Assembly: GCA_016214035.1 (NCBI GenBank)
Contig: JACRPF010000005.1
Span: 186,001-250,000 of the forward strand
Source of the DNA: Spirochaetota bacterium
GTDB taxonomy: Bacteria > Spirochaetota > Brachyspiria > Brachyspirales > JACRPF01
Length of the DNA: 64,000 nt
Reading direction: 5' to 3'
The notes beneath the pieces were generated by a model, which saw only the letters and a program-made list of their open reading frames with translations, had not been told where the DNA came from and ran no database searches. Made by a program: the position numbers and the translations under genes. Of the stretch, positions 32,890-41,678 are shown piece by piece; position 1 is the stretch's first letter, and each line of letters opens with the position of its first letter.

Positions 32890-34428
32890 TCAGCTTAAAG
32901 CTGTATTGCCGCACCGGAATGAATATAACGCGCCGCGATAGACATGAAAACGAAACCGCAGCGGACTAAGATGCTCCGGAAGGCGATTATTCGCGCGCCA
33001 TAGAACCCGTGCGGAAAGTTCGTCACCGTCAAGAATCACCGCCTCGTCCGCGCCATACCCGGGAATGACATTTCCCGCGGCATCAAGCACTTCTACTTTC
33101 AATGCTCCGCCGGGACAGATGTAATTGACATAGAGTTCACATCCGGATAATACGAGCGGCCGAGTAGTCACTGTTCCGTTGCCGCTATAATCACAGAGTG
33201 CGGCGAATCCGTCGCGCCTGAGCGTAGCAAAACCCGTGCCGGCTCCCGCATACATCGCATTGGCTGCAAAATGGCCGCCGTTGGCACTGCCGGAGAGCCG
33301 GGGTGAAATGCCCGACCAGCCGGAGTAGTAAAATCGAATATGGTCGCCCGCATCGACCCAGATGCCGCCGGCCGCATGCAGATATCCGCGGTCCCATCGC
33401 CCCGCAATACGCGATGATCGCAGGAACGGACGGCCGGTTGACGGACGGAACCAATGTACTCCGTCCCTGCTGAACCCGAGTTCCAGATCGATCGTCTTAG
33501 GAATGCCGTTTGCTTCACAGACATTATTTTCCGGTCCCCGCATGACACCGAAGACACCAATCAGAATGCTTTCATAGGCAGCGGCGTTGAAATCATAGAG
33601 CTGCGGAACAAAGCCGATGACGGGATCGGGCCTGTCCTGTTCATCACACCAAAGCCACGGAGCAGGTTCTTCTGTAGTCCAGCGGCAGTCAAAGAAATCA
33701 TCACGCTCGACGATGCAGCGCATCCGTTTCCAGTCTTTTGAAAAACCGCGTATGCTGAATATCCAGCGGTTACGGAACGGGTCGAAATAAAATCCGGTAT
33801 TGTCGCCGCACGGCCCGGTGTTCCCGCGGAACGTCCAGTGAATGCCGTCAGCCGAGCTCAGCACACTGCCGTGTTCACGCAGGACGTGATTGCGGTCATC
33901 AACTTCCCGCTCGAAGAGAAACATCTTCCAGCGTTCATCGGGACTGCGTGCGCCGGTATCAAGCCACACCGTTGATCCGTCACGCATACGGCGTCTGTTA
34001 AGCGGCAGCACGAGATTCGTCCCGGGAACGACATCAAGCTGAGGACGTTCCCACGCAATGCCGTCGCGGCTCAGCGCGAGCGCCGTACCGCCGAACCAGC
34101 CCGCATGGTACCACAGCTTGTACATACCGTCGTCCGGGTCGAACCAGACACCGTCGTTGAACGGTCCCGCCACGGGGCAGATGCCGTTGTCACATTCCAC
34201 CGCCGTTTGCGGCGTGAGCACCGGATTTTCGGCATACGGCTTCGCCGGATAATAGATGCGCGTAAGGTCCGTGTGGTCGATCAGATAATCATCGACAAAA
34301 AGCTGACGTGCATCACTGACGGAAACCGTTTCCGGCGGCACGGCAAGATACGGCGGCAATGCCGATATTCCCGTGCCGCAGACGGTGTCGACATGAAACG
34401 GCATGATGGGATTAGCTTCATCAGGCAT
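32890..34428 (-). CDS. Glycosidase-like beta-propeller protein
   Basis: About 512 aa. Features such as RQLFVDDYLIDHTDLTRIYY, FNDGVWFDPDDGMYKLWYHA, LALSRDGIAWERP, LSSADGIHWTFRG and LGFSRDGVHWFRPS repeat a blade-like SxDGxxW pattern. They resemble GH32/GH43-like five-bladed propellers common in polysaccharide-degrading bacteria. There is no clear signal peptide, so it may act in the cytosol. The start is uncertain: the ATG at 34428 begins recognisable sequence but has only a weak GGGA, and a longer frame reaches a TTG at 34569. The catalytic residues are not assigned. Confidence 0.72.
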   Translation of the reverse strand: MPDEANPIMPFHVDTVCGTGISALPPYLAVPPETVSVSDARQLFVDDYLIDHTDLTRIYYPAKPYAENPVLTPQTAVECDNGICPVAGPFNDGVWFDPDDGMYKLWYHAGWFGGTALALSRDGIAWERPQLDVVPGTNLVLPLNRRRMRDGSTVWLDTGARSPDERWKMFLFEREVDDRNHVLREHGSVLSSADGIHWTFRGNTGPCGDNTGFYFDPFRNRWIFSIRGFSKDWKRMRCIVERDDFFDCRWTTEEPAPWLWCDEQDRPDPVIGFVPQLYDFNAAAYESILIGVFGVMRGPENNVCEANGIPKTIDLELGFSRDGVHWFRPSTGRPFLRSSRIAGRWDRGYLHAAGGIWVDAGDHIRFYYSGWSGISPRLSGSANGGHFAANAMYAGAGTGFATLRRDGFAALCDYSGNGTVTTRPLVLSGCELYVNYICPGGALKVEVLDAAGNVIPGYGADEAVILDGDELSARVLWRANNRLPEHLSPLRFRFHVYRGALYSFRCGNTALS

Positions 34429-34630
34429 ATTTTTGTTTTCCCGCAGCGCAATTGTTTTCGATGTCACTAAGATACGCGGCGGACACAGCCGCGACAATGC
34501 ACTTTTATGACGCCGGCTATACTTTTGCGACATGCAGCGGAAGCAATACCCCGTCCTGTCCGGGCGCAATTAGAACATCCCGATGCATCGCGCCTCCGGC
34601 GCTCCCCGCATTTTATTTTTATTCAAAAAA

Positions 34631-35497
34631 TCAGATCCTGAGTCCGTCGTATGCCACATCAATTCCTTCGTCGGAAAGCATGGCGGCATATTCATCATGC
34701 GGCGGCGTCCAGTGCGGCGACATATGCGTGATAACCATGCGCGCGTTGTCGGCAAAGCATCCATGGTCGGCGAGGAGCTTTCTGAACGCGCGGTTTTTTT
34801 CAAGGCACATGTGCCCCGGACCGTTATAGCCGAGACCATAGGTGCCTTCCATGATCACGAGATCATACCGGTATTCGAACAGTATCTTCATCATATCGTC
34901 GTCATATCCGCCGGTATCGGAGGCATAGAGGAGCGTTTTACCGCCGCGTTCTACGATGTAGTTGTGACAGAATCCCGGCGCTCCGTGCTGCGCCCGTATC
35001 GCCCTGATCGTAAGGCCGCCTTCCTGATAGCTTTTTCCATCTTCGATCTGGTGATAGATTATCTGCTGGCGCGACGGTGTATCAAAGATCTCGGGCCGCA
35101 CACGCATAAGCGCATGTTTCGTCGCGCGGCTTCCGAACACATGCAGGTCGGGAACGGCGGTGAATCGCGGCGATGATATTTTCATCTGTTCTGCTTTCGG
35201 CATTGTGTCGAGACCGGGTGTCATAAAACGCCACCAGAGCATCTGCGAGGAAAGATGATCGTCGTCGGAATGCGTGATCAAAAGATGGCGTACACGTCCG
35301 AGCGGAATACCCATACGGGCGGCGGTCACGAAGCAGGTATCGTTCATGTCGAGCATCGTGTCGGCATCGATGAGGGTAGCCGTGTTCGTGCGGATGTTGC
35401 GCCCGCCATGGACACGGGCATACGTGCAGTTCGGGCATTCGCAGAAGAGTCCGGGATATCCTTCTCCGGCACCTGTTCCGAGGAACGTAACATTCAT
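34631..35497 (-). CDS. PhnP-like metallo-beta-lactamase-fold hydrolase
   Basis: A 288-aa MBL-fold protein. It opens NVTFLGTGAGEGYPGLFC with an ECPNC pair like the structural zinc loop of PhnP. The metal motif is LITHSDDDHLS (HxxDDH-type), with further ligands in ASDTGGYDD and VITHMSPHWTPPHDEY. PhnP-type enzymes are phosphodiesterases acting on cyclic ribosyl phosphates, and relatives include tRNase Z-like and PqqB-like proteins. The ATG at 35497 has GGAGG 7 nt upstream. No phosphonate genes are nearby, so the substrate is open. Confidence 0.8.
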   Translation of the reverse strand: MNVTFLGTGAGEGYPGLFCECPNCTYARVHGGRNIRTNTATLIDADTMLDMNDTCFVTAARMGIPLGRVRHLLITHSDDDHLSSQMLWWRFMTPGLDTMPKAEQMKISSPRFTAVPDLHVFGSRATKHALMRVRPEIFDTPSRQQIIYHQIEDGKSYQEGGLTIRAIRAQHGAPGFCHNYIVERGGKTLLYASDTGGYDDDMMKILFEYRYDLVIMEGTYGLGYNGPGHMCLEKNRAFRKLLADHGCFADNARMVITHMSPHWTPPHDEYAAMLSDEGIDVAYDGLRI

Positions 35498-35625
35498 GTC
35501 GCTGCCTCCGGTCAATGTTGTAATCCGTTCGCAGTATACGTCCCACGGCACAATCGTCAAGATGCGATTGCGGATCCGTGCGGTACGAGTAGTCAGTTCC
35601 GACGTAACGCACAGCGCCGTCATCC

Positions 35626-35654
35626 TTGCGCCTTATCCGGCGCCGTGCTATACT
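35626..35654 (+). promoter_or_regulatory. Promoter of ketoacyl synthase-secreted protein operon
   Basis: TTGCGC (35626-35631), 17 nt and TATACT (35649-35654) leave only about 9 nt of leader before the ATG at 35670, with no SD. Confidence 0.5.
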
Positions 35655-35669
35655 TGAAAGCAGAGCACC

Positions 35670-36791
35670 ATGGCAGCATATATCAACGCATACTCAATAA
35701 TAACGCCGGAACACCGCGATGCGGCGTCGCTGAAACAGGCAATACTTCACGTGCGTATTCCGGAACGGTTTGCGATAGCGCCCGAAGTCTACACCGGATT
35801 TCGTTCTGATGCAGAACTGGATGTATCATACGATGAGACCGCCGTACTTGCCGTGACATTGGTAAACGATCTTGCACAGCGCGCCGGTATATCGTCAAAA
35901 GATTTGCGCGATATTCCCGTCATCATCGCGAACAGCAAGGGCGGCGTGCGGTCGTTCGAGCGTTTGTTCACCGCGTTCATGCATTCCGGCGATGTGGACG
36001 GTTCATTCGCGTCGGTTCCGCCGTATCATGCGGGCAGCGTGCTTGCCGGTCATTTCGGGATCACCGCACCGGTGATATCCGTGCAGTCTGCATGCGCGAG
36101 CGGCATCACCGCGCTTATCGCCGGCACACGTATGCTTGAGCGGGGTTACGAACGCGTCATCGTCATTGCGGTGGAAAGCTCGAGTACCGGCATCATGCAT
36201 GCGGGATTTGATGCGCTCGATGTGCTTACTCCGGAGACGGTCATGCGTCCGTTCGCTGAGAACCGCGGCGGATTCATCATGAGCGAAGGCGGCGCCGCAG
36301 TGCTTCTCAGCAGAGAGCAACAACGTGCGTATGCCGAGGTGGAACGCATCGTAGAGGCAGCCGATGCGTCGCACTATATCAGATTCCGCGCCGACGGCAG
36401 CACGATACAGAATGCCATGAAACGGCTTGCGTATTCCCGGAACGATATCGACGCTGTCATTGCGCACGGCACCGCAACAGAAAATGATATTATCGAGGCG
36501 AATGCCGCACACAGCGTGTGGGGCGATGTTCCCGTCACCGGATTGAAGACATATCTCGGTCATTCGCTCGGTGCAAACGCGCTTATTGAGATAACAGCAT
36601 GCATCGATCTTGCGCGAGAAGGATATATCGCTCATCTGCCCGCGTCGCTTCCCGTTGCGCATGACATACGCGCGAATATCATTACCGCTCCGGTCCGCCA
36701 TGAGGTGCGCCGTTTCGTAAAACTCGCGTATGGATTCGGCGGATGTATCGCGCTCGCGGGAATACGAATACTCAACGGCGCTGCGGATTAG
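35670..36791 (+). CDS. Beta-ketoacyl-ACP synthase-like protein (FabF/KAS II type)
   Basis: A 373-aa thiolase-fold condensing enzyme with Cys142 in VQSACASGITAL, His266 in VIAHGTATEND, and Lys293/His298 in LKTYLGHSLGAN, so the Cys-His-His triad is complete. It is shorter than usual FabF (about 410 aa) and stands without ACP, ketoreductase or malonyltransferase genes, so it may serve a dedicated lipid or polyketide-like step rather than bulk fatty-acid synthesis. The message leader is very short and lacks an SD. A secreted-protein gene begins 3 bp after its stop. Confidence 0.85.
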   Translation: MAAYINAYSIITPEHRDAASLKQAILHVRIPERFAIAPEVYTGFRSDAELDVSYDETAVLAVTLVNDLAQRAGISSKDLRDIPVIIANSKGGVRSFERLFTAFMHSGDVDGSFASVPPYHAGSVLAGHFGITAPVISVQSACASGITALIAGTRMLERGYERVIVIAVESSSTGIMHAGFDALDVLTPETVMRPFAENRGGFIMSEGGAAVLLSREQQRAYAEVERIVEAADASHYIRFRADGSTIQNAMKRLAYSRNDIDAVIAHGTATENDIIEANAAHSVWGDVPVTGLKTYLGHSLGANALIEITACIDLAREGYIAHLPASLPVAHDIRANIITAPVRHEVRRFVKLAYGFGGCIALAGIRILNGAAD

Positions 36792-36793
36792 GT

Positions 36794-39634
36794 ATGCCGA
36801 TGCGACATTTACAATTCATCATAATTCTTTTTCTGTTCTTGAAAATGATAGCTGCGCAAACGCTTGCCGATTTTCCGCGTATCGAGACCGCACCGCCGCA
36901 GAAGCCGGAACATAATATCTGGATAGAAGGTGAAAACTGCATCGCGCAGACCGGCGGCAGCATTGTGCGCGACGACGGCTGCTATAACGACCGGGCGTGG
37001 CTTCTGTTCCGTACGAACGGCCCCGGGATGGCGGAATACGGATTTCAGGCTCCGGCCGCAGGACAGTATCTCATCGCCGTTGCGGGACAGGAAACGGGAA
37101 AGCCGTGGGTGTCGCCGGTGTCGTATGCAATTGACGGCGGTAAGCGCTTTGCCGCAGGCGTCGTTCCGTCATCGGCTGTGTCATGGGGCAGATCGCTCGC
37201 GATGAAATGGACGCTCGTGAGCGTTGTTGAACTCTCCAAAGGCGTGCATACGATATCATTCCATGTGGACGAACGCCGTGAGATGGATTCCAACTATGCA
37301 TACCGCATCGACGCTGTCGCCTTACTGCATGAACCGCTCACCAGATTCCGTCTGCCGCTGAAAGTCCTCGCCGCCGCTCCGGAGAATGTATTCATCGGTG
37401 TCGCGCCGGTTTTCCGTCCCGCATACAAAGTCCCGCCGCGCGCAGTGCGATGGCGCGTTACCGATTTTTTCGGCGTCACACGTGCGGAAGGCGGATGGCT
37501 TGCCTCCGGCGACCTTGTACTCGGCATGCTTTCCGACGGCTATTACCGCTTCAGTTTCAGCGAAGGAACGAACGACAACTACCGTACGGCCTCCGCCATT
37601 CCGTTCGTCCGATACGGTGCAGTACGGAGCAACAGCCGCGTAAATCCCATGCTATGCATCGATACACCGTATAATCCGCTGCGGGAAAATTCGTATGCCT
37701 CAAACACGGCACAGGCCGCCATGCTCGCGCGCAGTATGGGCGCATCAACGGTGCGCATCCATTGCAGCAACAGCGCTTTCGTCGACAGGGATATCGTCTC
37801 TGCCGCCGCAGCATACCGCAATGCCGGTCTCGGGGTATCGGTTGTTATCCATGATGCCCGCAGTCATGCGCGTCGCGAAGACCTATCGGCGCTTTTTTCG
37901 AATGCGCGGGCGCTTCGTGAAACATATGGCGGAATATATGCCGCATGGGAATTCGCCTGCAGTGAAGATGACACTGCGTTTACCGCCTGGGATTTTGCAG
38001 CACGGCAGAAAGTACGGTATCTCGGCATGAGATCGGCAGCGGGCGGTGCGCTGTCAGCCGGAACGATGCAGCATCCGCTTGCAACATCATTTTTTGAAAC
38101 CGCTCTCCGTAACGGCATCTCCGGGTATGCCGACGCATTCTCACTGCAGCTGTATGAGCCTGCGCATACGTATACCGAAACCATCCGGATGCTGCATGCC
38201 GTTATGTCACATCACGGCAGCACCGTTCCGCTATGGATTGCGAAGAACGGGCTTGCGTATGAAGGTGCTGCCGCGGGCGCATCATCTTCTGACGGCACGT
38301 ACCGCGAACATGACGACACACAGGAACGCATGCAGGCGGAACATGCCGTGAAATCCATGGTCACACTTGAGTCACTCGGTGTGAAACGGAATTATTTCTA
38401 TACGCTGCTGCCGTATTATGTAGGAGCAAAAGTTTGGGGCCTTTTCCGCAGCGACCTTACCCCGAAACCGGCATATGCGTCACTTACTGCGCTTTCCCGG
38501 TGTCTTGAAAACGCCCGCTATGCCGGACGTGTTACGTTGGGGAGTACTATTCCGGGGTTTGTGTATGACATGCCTGACCGCACTCAGACTGTCGTTTTCT
38601 GGAACGATTCCGATGATGTCCGGACGTTTTCACTGCGCAGTTCCGTTCCGGAGCTGAAGCTGATGGATATCTGCGGTTATGCGGAGAAAGTATTTCCTGA
38701 AAAAGGACTGTACCGATTCACCGCACAGCGATATCCGTCATATATTCAGGGGCTGACCGGTATGCGGGTTGAAGCGCCGTTCCCGGAAATCACTGCACCG
38801 CACACGGATGAAACGCAGATTGTACTCCGCTGGAATCCGGGCGCCGGTTTCATCCCGAACGGCATGACATCGGTACTCGTCACGGCACCTGCGGCAGAAT
38901 GCTCGCTTGATGTGTATAACTTCTCTCCGGTGAAAAAAAATGTTGCGCTGAATGCAGCCGGCAGCGGGTATGCGATACGCGGGATGCCTTCGGCCCTGCA
39001 GATTCCGCCGATGAGCTTCACAAATATTCCGCTTCGTATTTCCATCACCGCCGACAGGTCATTCGCGTTATCGTTCGGCGCCGCCTGCGGTGAACAGCCC
39101 GTGCCGCGGGTATATATTCCGGTGGCCGTTCCGTTTACCGGCAACCCATCGTATATGCAGCGCCCCCTGTCCGCAGAGAATCCTGCTCATTGGAGCACGT
39201 ACGCCTCCGGGCCTATGCTCGCCGTGTATGATGATGCCGAGCATGCGATCCGTTTTGAGGCGAGTTTCAATGCCGCCGGCGGATGGATGTATCCGGAGTT
39301 CATGCTGGGCGCCGCCGGTGTGCGCATGGATGGTGCGGTAGACGGCGTATCGTTCGAGATAAAAACATCGGATGACGATGTTCTCTCGGCACAGGCGATA
39401 ACGCTGTGTACGCAGGGGGCAATGGAACGGACATATCAGTTCTCCTATATGAGACCGTCAACGAATTGGTCAACGCGTACGGTCTATTTCTCAGCGGATG
39501 CTCCGTCCGGGTTCACTCCGGAAACGGTTACACGTTTTCGTATCGGGCTGCATACGAAGCAGTCCGTCTGTACGTTCTGGATACGGAATGTAAACGCCCA
39601 TGTCCATGGAAGGGCAGGGGGGCGCCCTGAATGA
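36794..39634 (+). CDS. Large secreted protein with degenerate glycosidase-like barrel
   Basis: About 946 aa with a signal peptide (FIIILFLFLKMIAAQ). The N terminus resembles a carbohydrate-binding beta-sandwich (WIEGENCIAQTGGSIVRDDG, about residues 40-190). A barrel-like region (about 300-610) has SMGASTVRIHCSN, AAWEFACSEDD and LWIAKNGLAYEG where clan-A enzymes have a WNEP-type acid/base and a nucleophile Glu. Both spots look altered. C-terminal beta-sandwich domains follow. It is probably a binding protein or an atypical glycosidase. The start is 3 bp after the synthase gene; an ATG at 36800 is equally possible. Confidence 0.72.
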   Translation: MPMRHLQFIIILFLFLKMIAAQTLADFPRIETAPPQKPEHNIWIEGENCIAQTGGSIVRDDGCYNDRAWLLFRTNGPGMAEYGFQAPAAGQYLIAVAGQETGKPWVSPVSYAIDGGKRFAAGVVPSSAVSWGRSLAMKWTLVSVVELSKGVHTISFHVDERREMDSNYAYRIDAVALLHEPLTRFRLPLKVLAAAPENVFIGVAPVFRPAYKVPPRAVRWRVTDFFGVTRAEGGWLASGDLVLGMLSDGYYRFSFSEGTNDNYRTASAIPFVRYGAVRSNSRVNPMLCIDTPYNPLRENSYASNTAQAAMLARSMGASTVRIHCSNSAFVDRDIVSAAAAYRNAGLGVSVVIHDARSHARREDLSALFSNARALRETYGGIYAAWEFACSEDDTAFTAWDFAARQKVRYLGMRSAAGGALSAGTMQHPLATSFFETALRNGISGYADAFSLQLYEPAHTYTETIRMLHAVMSHHGSTVPLWIAKNGLAYEGAAAGASSSDGTYREHDDTQERMQAEHAVKSMVTLESLGVKRNYFYTLLPYYVGAKVWGLFRSDLTPKPAYASLTALSRCLENARYAGRVTLGSTIPGFVYDMPDRTQTVVFWNDSDDVRTFSLRSSVPELKLMDICGYAEKVFPEKGLYRFTAQRYPSYIQGLTGMRVEAPFPEITAPHTDETQIVLRWNPGAGFIPNGMTSVLVTAPAAECSLDVYNFSPVKKNVALNAAGSGYAIRGMPSALQIPPMSFTNIPLRISITADRSFALSFGAACGEQPVPRVYIPVAVPFTGNPSYMQRPLSAENPAHWSTYASGPMLAVYDDAEHAIRFEASFNAAGGWMYPEFMLGAAGVRMDGAVDGVSFEIKTSDDDVLSAQAITLCTQGAMERTYQFSYMRPSTNWSTRTVYFSADAPSGFTPETVTRFRIGLHTKQSVCTFWIRNVNAHVHGRAGGRPE

Positions 39635-39684
39635 AACGTAATAGCACCATGTGTACAACATCGTCAGGCGCCTGTCTACTATTC

Positions 39685-39712
39685 TTGCATTTTTCCACAG
39701 CCGGTATATAAC
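39685..39712 (+). promoter_or_regulatory. Leaderless-type promoter of radA
   Basis: TTGCAT (39685-39690), 16 nt, TATAAC (39707-39712), 6 nt and then ATG at 39719. The geometry is identical to those at 5667 and 56371. No SD is present. Confidence 0.6.
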
Positions 39713-39718
39713 CACCGC

Positions 39719-41077
39719 ATGCCGAAAGCAAAAGCAACATACGTCTGCACGGAATGCGGTCATACCGCGCTGCAGTGGGCCGGGAAATGTCCCGCCTGCG
39801 GTGAATGGAACACACTCCAGGAGCAGATTGCCGTTGAGGAGAAAAAGTTCTCGCGTAACACCGGAGACGGTGACGTAACGCTCACCCGCATCAGCGACGT
39901 CACCGCGCCGAAGAACGAACGCATTGATCTCGGCAGCACGGAACTCAACCGTGTACTCGGCGGCGGCGCGGTTGAAGGCAGTCTCGTGCTCATCGGCGGC
40001 GAACCGGGCATAGGGAAATCAACGCTGCTGCTCCAGTCCGCGGCGCATGTCGCGGCGAGTGCAAAGGTGTATTATTTCAGCGGCGAGGAATCGGCGCACC
40101 AGATTAAAATGCGCGCGGTGCGTCTCAAGGTCTCCGGCAGAGAACTTTTTCTCGCGGGCGAAACGAATATCGACCGCATTGTAAGAAAAGTCATTGCCGA
40201 GAAACCGGCAATGATCGTGGTCGATTCACTGCAGACGCTCTATACCGAGGACAGCAATTCGATACCGGGAAGCATCGCGCAGATAAAGAATGCGGCGGCA
40301 ATGCTTCTGAAACTCGCCAAAGAAGCCGGCATCACCGTTTTCATCATAGGGCATATCACCAAGGAAGGCACGCTCGCCGGGCCGAAGATACTTGAACACA
40401 CCGTCGACTGTGTGCTCTATTTCGAAGGCGATACGGAAGGGCAGTACCGCATCATACGCAGTGTAAAAAACCGTTTCGGTTCCGTGGACGAGATAGGCGT
40501 GTTTGAGATGCGGGAGACCGGCCTTGCCGATGTGGAGGACCCTTCCGGTATTTTCGCGCGCGACCGCAACCGTGAAATAGGCAGCGGTACCGTGTTCGCG
40601 CCGGTCATCGAGGGCAGCCGCGTGTTCTGCGTTGAGGAGCAGGCGCTTGTGAACACATCCGTGTTCGGCTACCCGCGGAGGCTTGCCATGGGGTTCGATC
40701 AGAACCGTCTCCTCATGCTCTGCGCCATACTTGAAAAACGCGCTAGCGTTGCGCTCGCAAATCAGGACGTCCATGTGAACATCGCGCAGGGTCTCAGGGT
40801 ACGCGAAACGGCAAGCGATCTTTCCGTTGCCATGGCCATTGTGTCTTCACTTACGAATGTCGCCATCTCCCGCGATACGGGTTTTATCGGCGAGCTCGGG
40901 CTTTCCGGCGAGATACGCAGTGTCCGTTTTGTCGGCCGCCGCGTGCGGGAAATGAAGAAATTCGGCATACATCGCATACTGGTGCCTGCGGGAAATGCTG
41001 ATGAAGCAACCGCGGAAGGGCTGTCGGTCATTCCCGTAAACACGGTACGTGAGGCTATCGAGAAAGCGCTTACCTGA
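39719..41077 (+). CDS. radA: DNA repair protein RadA
   Basis: A 452-aa protein of normal RadA (Sms) length. It has an N-terminal four-Cys zinc finger (CTEC ... CPAC, residues 10-27), a RecA-like ATPase with Walker A GGEPGIGKST (about 93-102), the RadA-specific KNRFGS motif, and a C-terminal Lon-protease-like domain (FIGELGLSGEIRSV). It is a DnaB-like branch-migration helicase that helps RecA process recombination intermediates in the cytosol. The ATG is 6 nt after a -10, suggesting a leaderless message. perR and an Fpg-like gene follow on the same strand under their own promoter. Confidence 0.95.
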   Translation: MPKAKATYVCTECGHTALQWAGKCPACGEWNTLQEQIAVEEKKFSRNTGDGDVTLTRISDVTAPKNERIDLGSTELNRVLGGGAVEGSLVLIGGEPGIGKSTLLLQSAAHVAASAKVYYFSGEESAHQIKMRAVRLKVSGRELFLAGETNIDRIVRKVIAEKPAMIVVDSLQTLYTEDSNSIPGSIAQIKNAAAMLLKLAKEAGITVFIIGHITKEGTLAGPKILEHTVDCVLYFEGDTEGQYRIIRSVKNRFGSVDEIGVFEMRETGLADVEDPSGIFARDRNREIGSGTVFAPVIEGSRVFCVEEQALVNTSVFGYPRRLAMGFDQNRLLMLCAILEKRASVALANQDVHVNIAQGLRVRETASDLSVAMAIVSSLTNVAISRDTGFIGELGLSGEIRSVRFVGRRVREMKKFGIHRILVPAGNADEATAEGLSVIPVNTVREAIEKALT

Positions 41078-41173
41078 TAAACACACACTGTTTGAAAATA
41101 TGCAAATATTTAATGTTTTTTGACCAGTAATCCGTATTTTTTGATTTTTATCTAAAAATCTGCCAAATGTCGC

Positions 41174-41232
41174 TTGACTTATATTATAACCGGTATTATA
41201 TTATAATTGTTATAAAACAATAATATTTATAA
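41174..41232 (+). promoter_or_regulatory. perR promoter with PerR box
   Basis: TTGACT (41174-41179), 17 nt and TATATT (41197-41202) form the promoter. TTATAATTGTTATAA (41201-41215) matches the Bacillus PerR box TTATAATNATTATAA at 13 of 14 defined positions and overlaps the end of the -10. A weaker 11-of-14 match lies at 41218-41232. The surrounding DNA is very AT-rich compared with the window. Confidence 0.75.
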
Positions 41233-41245
41233 CAGAGGGACAAAA

Positions 41246-41650
41246 ATGAGCCAATTTTGCGAGCAGTTAAAGACCGCTGGACTGCCATTGACAACTCACC
41301 GTATTGCCATTCTTGAATTTATGGCGGATAACCACAGTCACCCCTCAGCTGAAGACATCTATTCGGCGCTTCATCAGAAATTCGATTCAATGTCGAAAAT
41401 GACCGTCTATAACAATCTGCAGACATTGGTTTCGTCAAAGCTTCTACAGGAAATTGATATAGATAAGGAGAAAGCCCGTTACGACTGCATCACCGCAACG
41501 CATCACCATTTTTACTGCAATGTCTGTAAAAAAATATATGACGTTGCGCTTGAATGCCCGAACCTCAATCACGAGACGATGGACGGCCATGCAATAGAAT
41601 CTGTACAGGGATATTTTTTCGGCACATGCCGTGAATGCCGTGCCGGATGA
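41246..41650 (+). CDS. perR: Peroxide-responsive Fur-family repressor
   Basis: A 134-aa Fur-superfamily regulator. The five PerR regulatory-metal ligands align by spacing: His32, Asp80, His86, His88 and Asp99 (Asp, not Glu, at the last site favours PerR over Fur). The structural zinc cysteines are Cys91/Cys94 and Cys128/Cys131. In PerR, iron-catalysed oxidation of the histidines by peroxide releases DNA. A near-perfect PerR box overlaps its own promoter, implying autoregulation. The Fpg/Nei-like gene 28 bp downstream is likely in the same transcript, tying oxidative DNA repair to peroxide sensing. Confidence 0.88.
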   Translation: MSQFCEQLKTAGLPLTTHRIAILEFMADNHSHPSAEDIYSALHQKFDSMSKMTVYNNLQTLVSSKLLQEIDIDKEKARYDCITATHHHFYCNVCKKIYDVALECPNLNHETMDGHAIESVQGYFFGTCRECRAG

Positions 41651-41678
41651 GATACACTAGTTTTAAGGAGGATACAAC

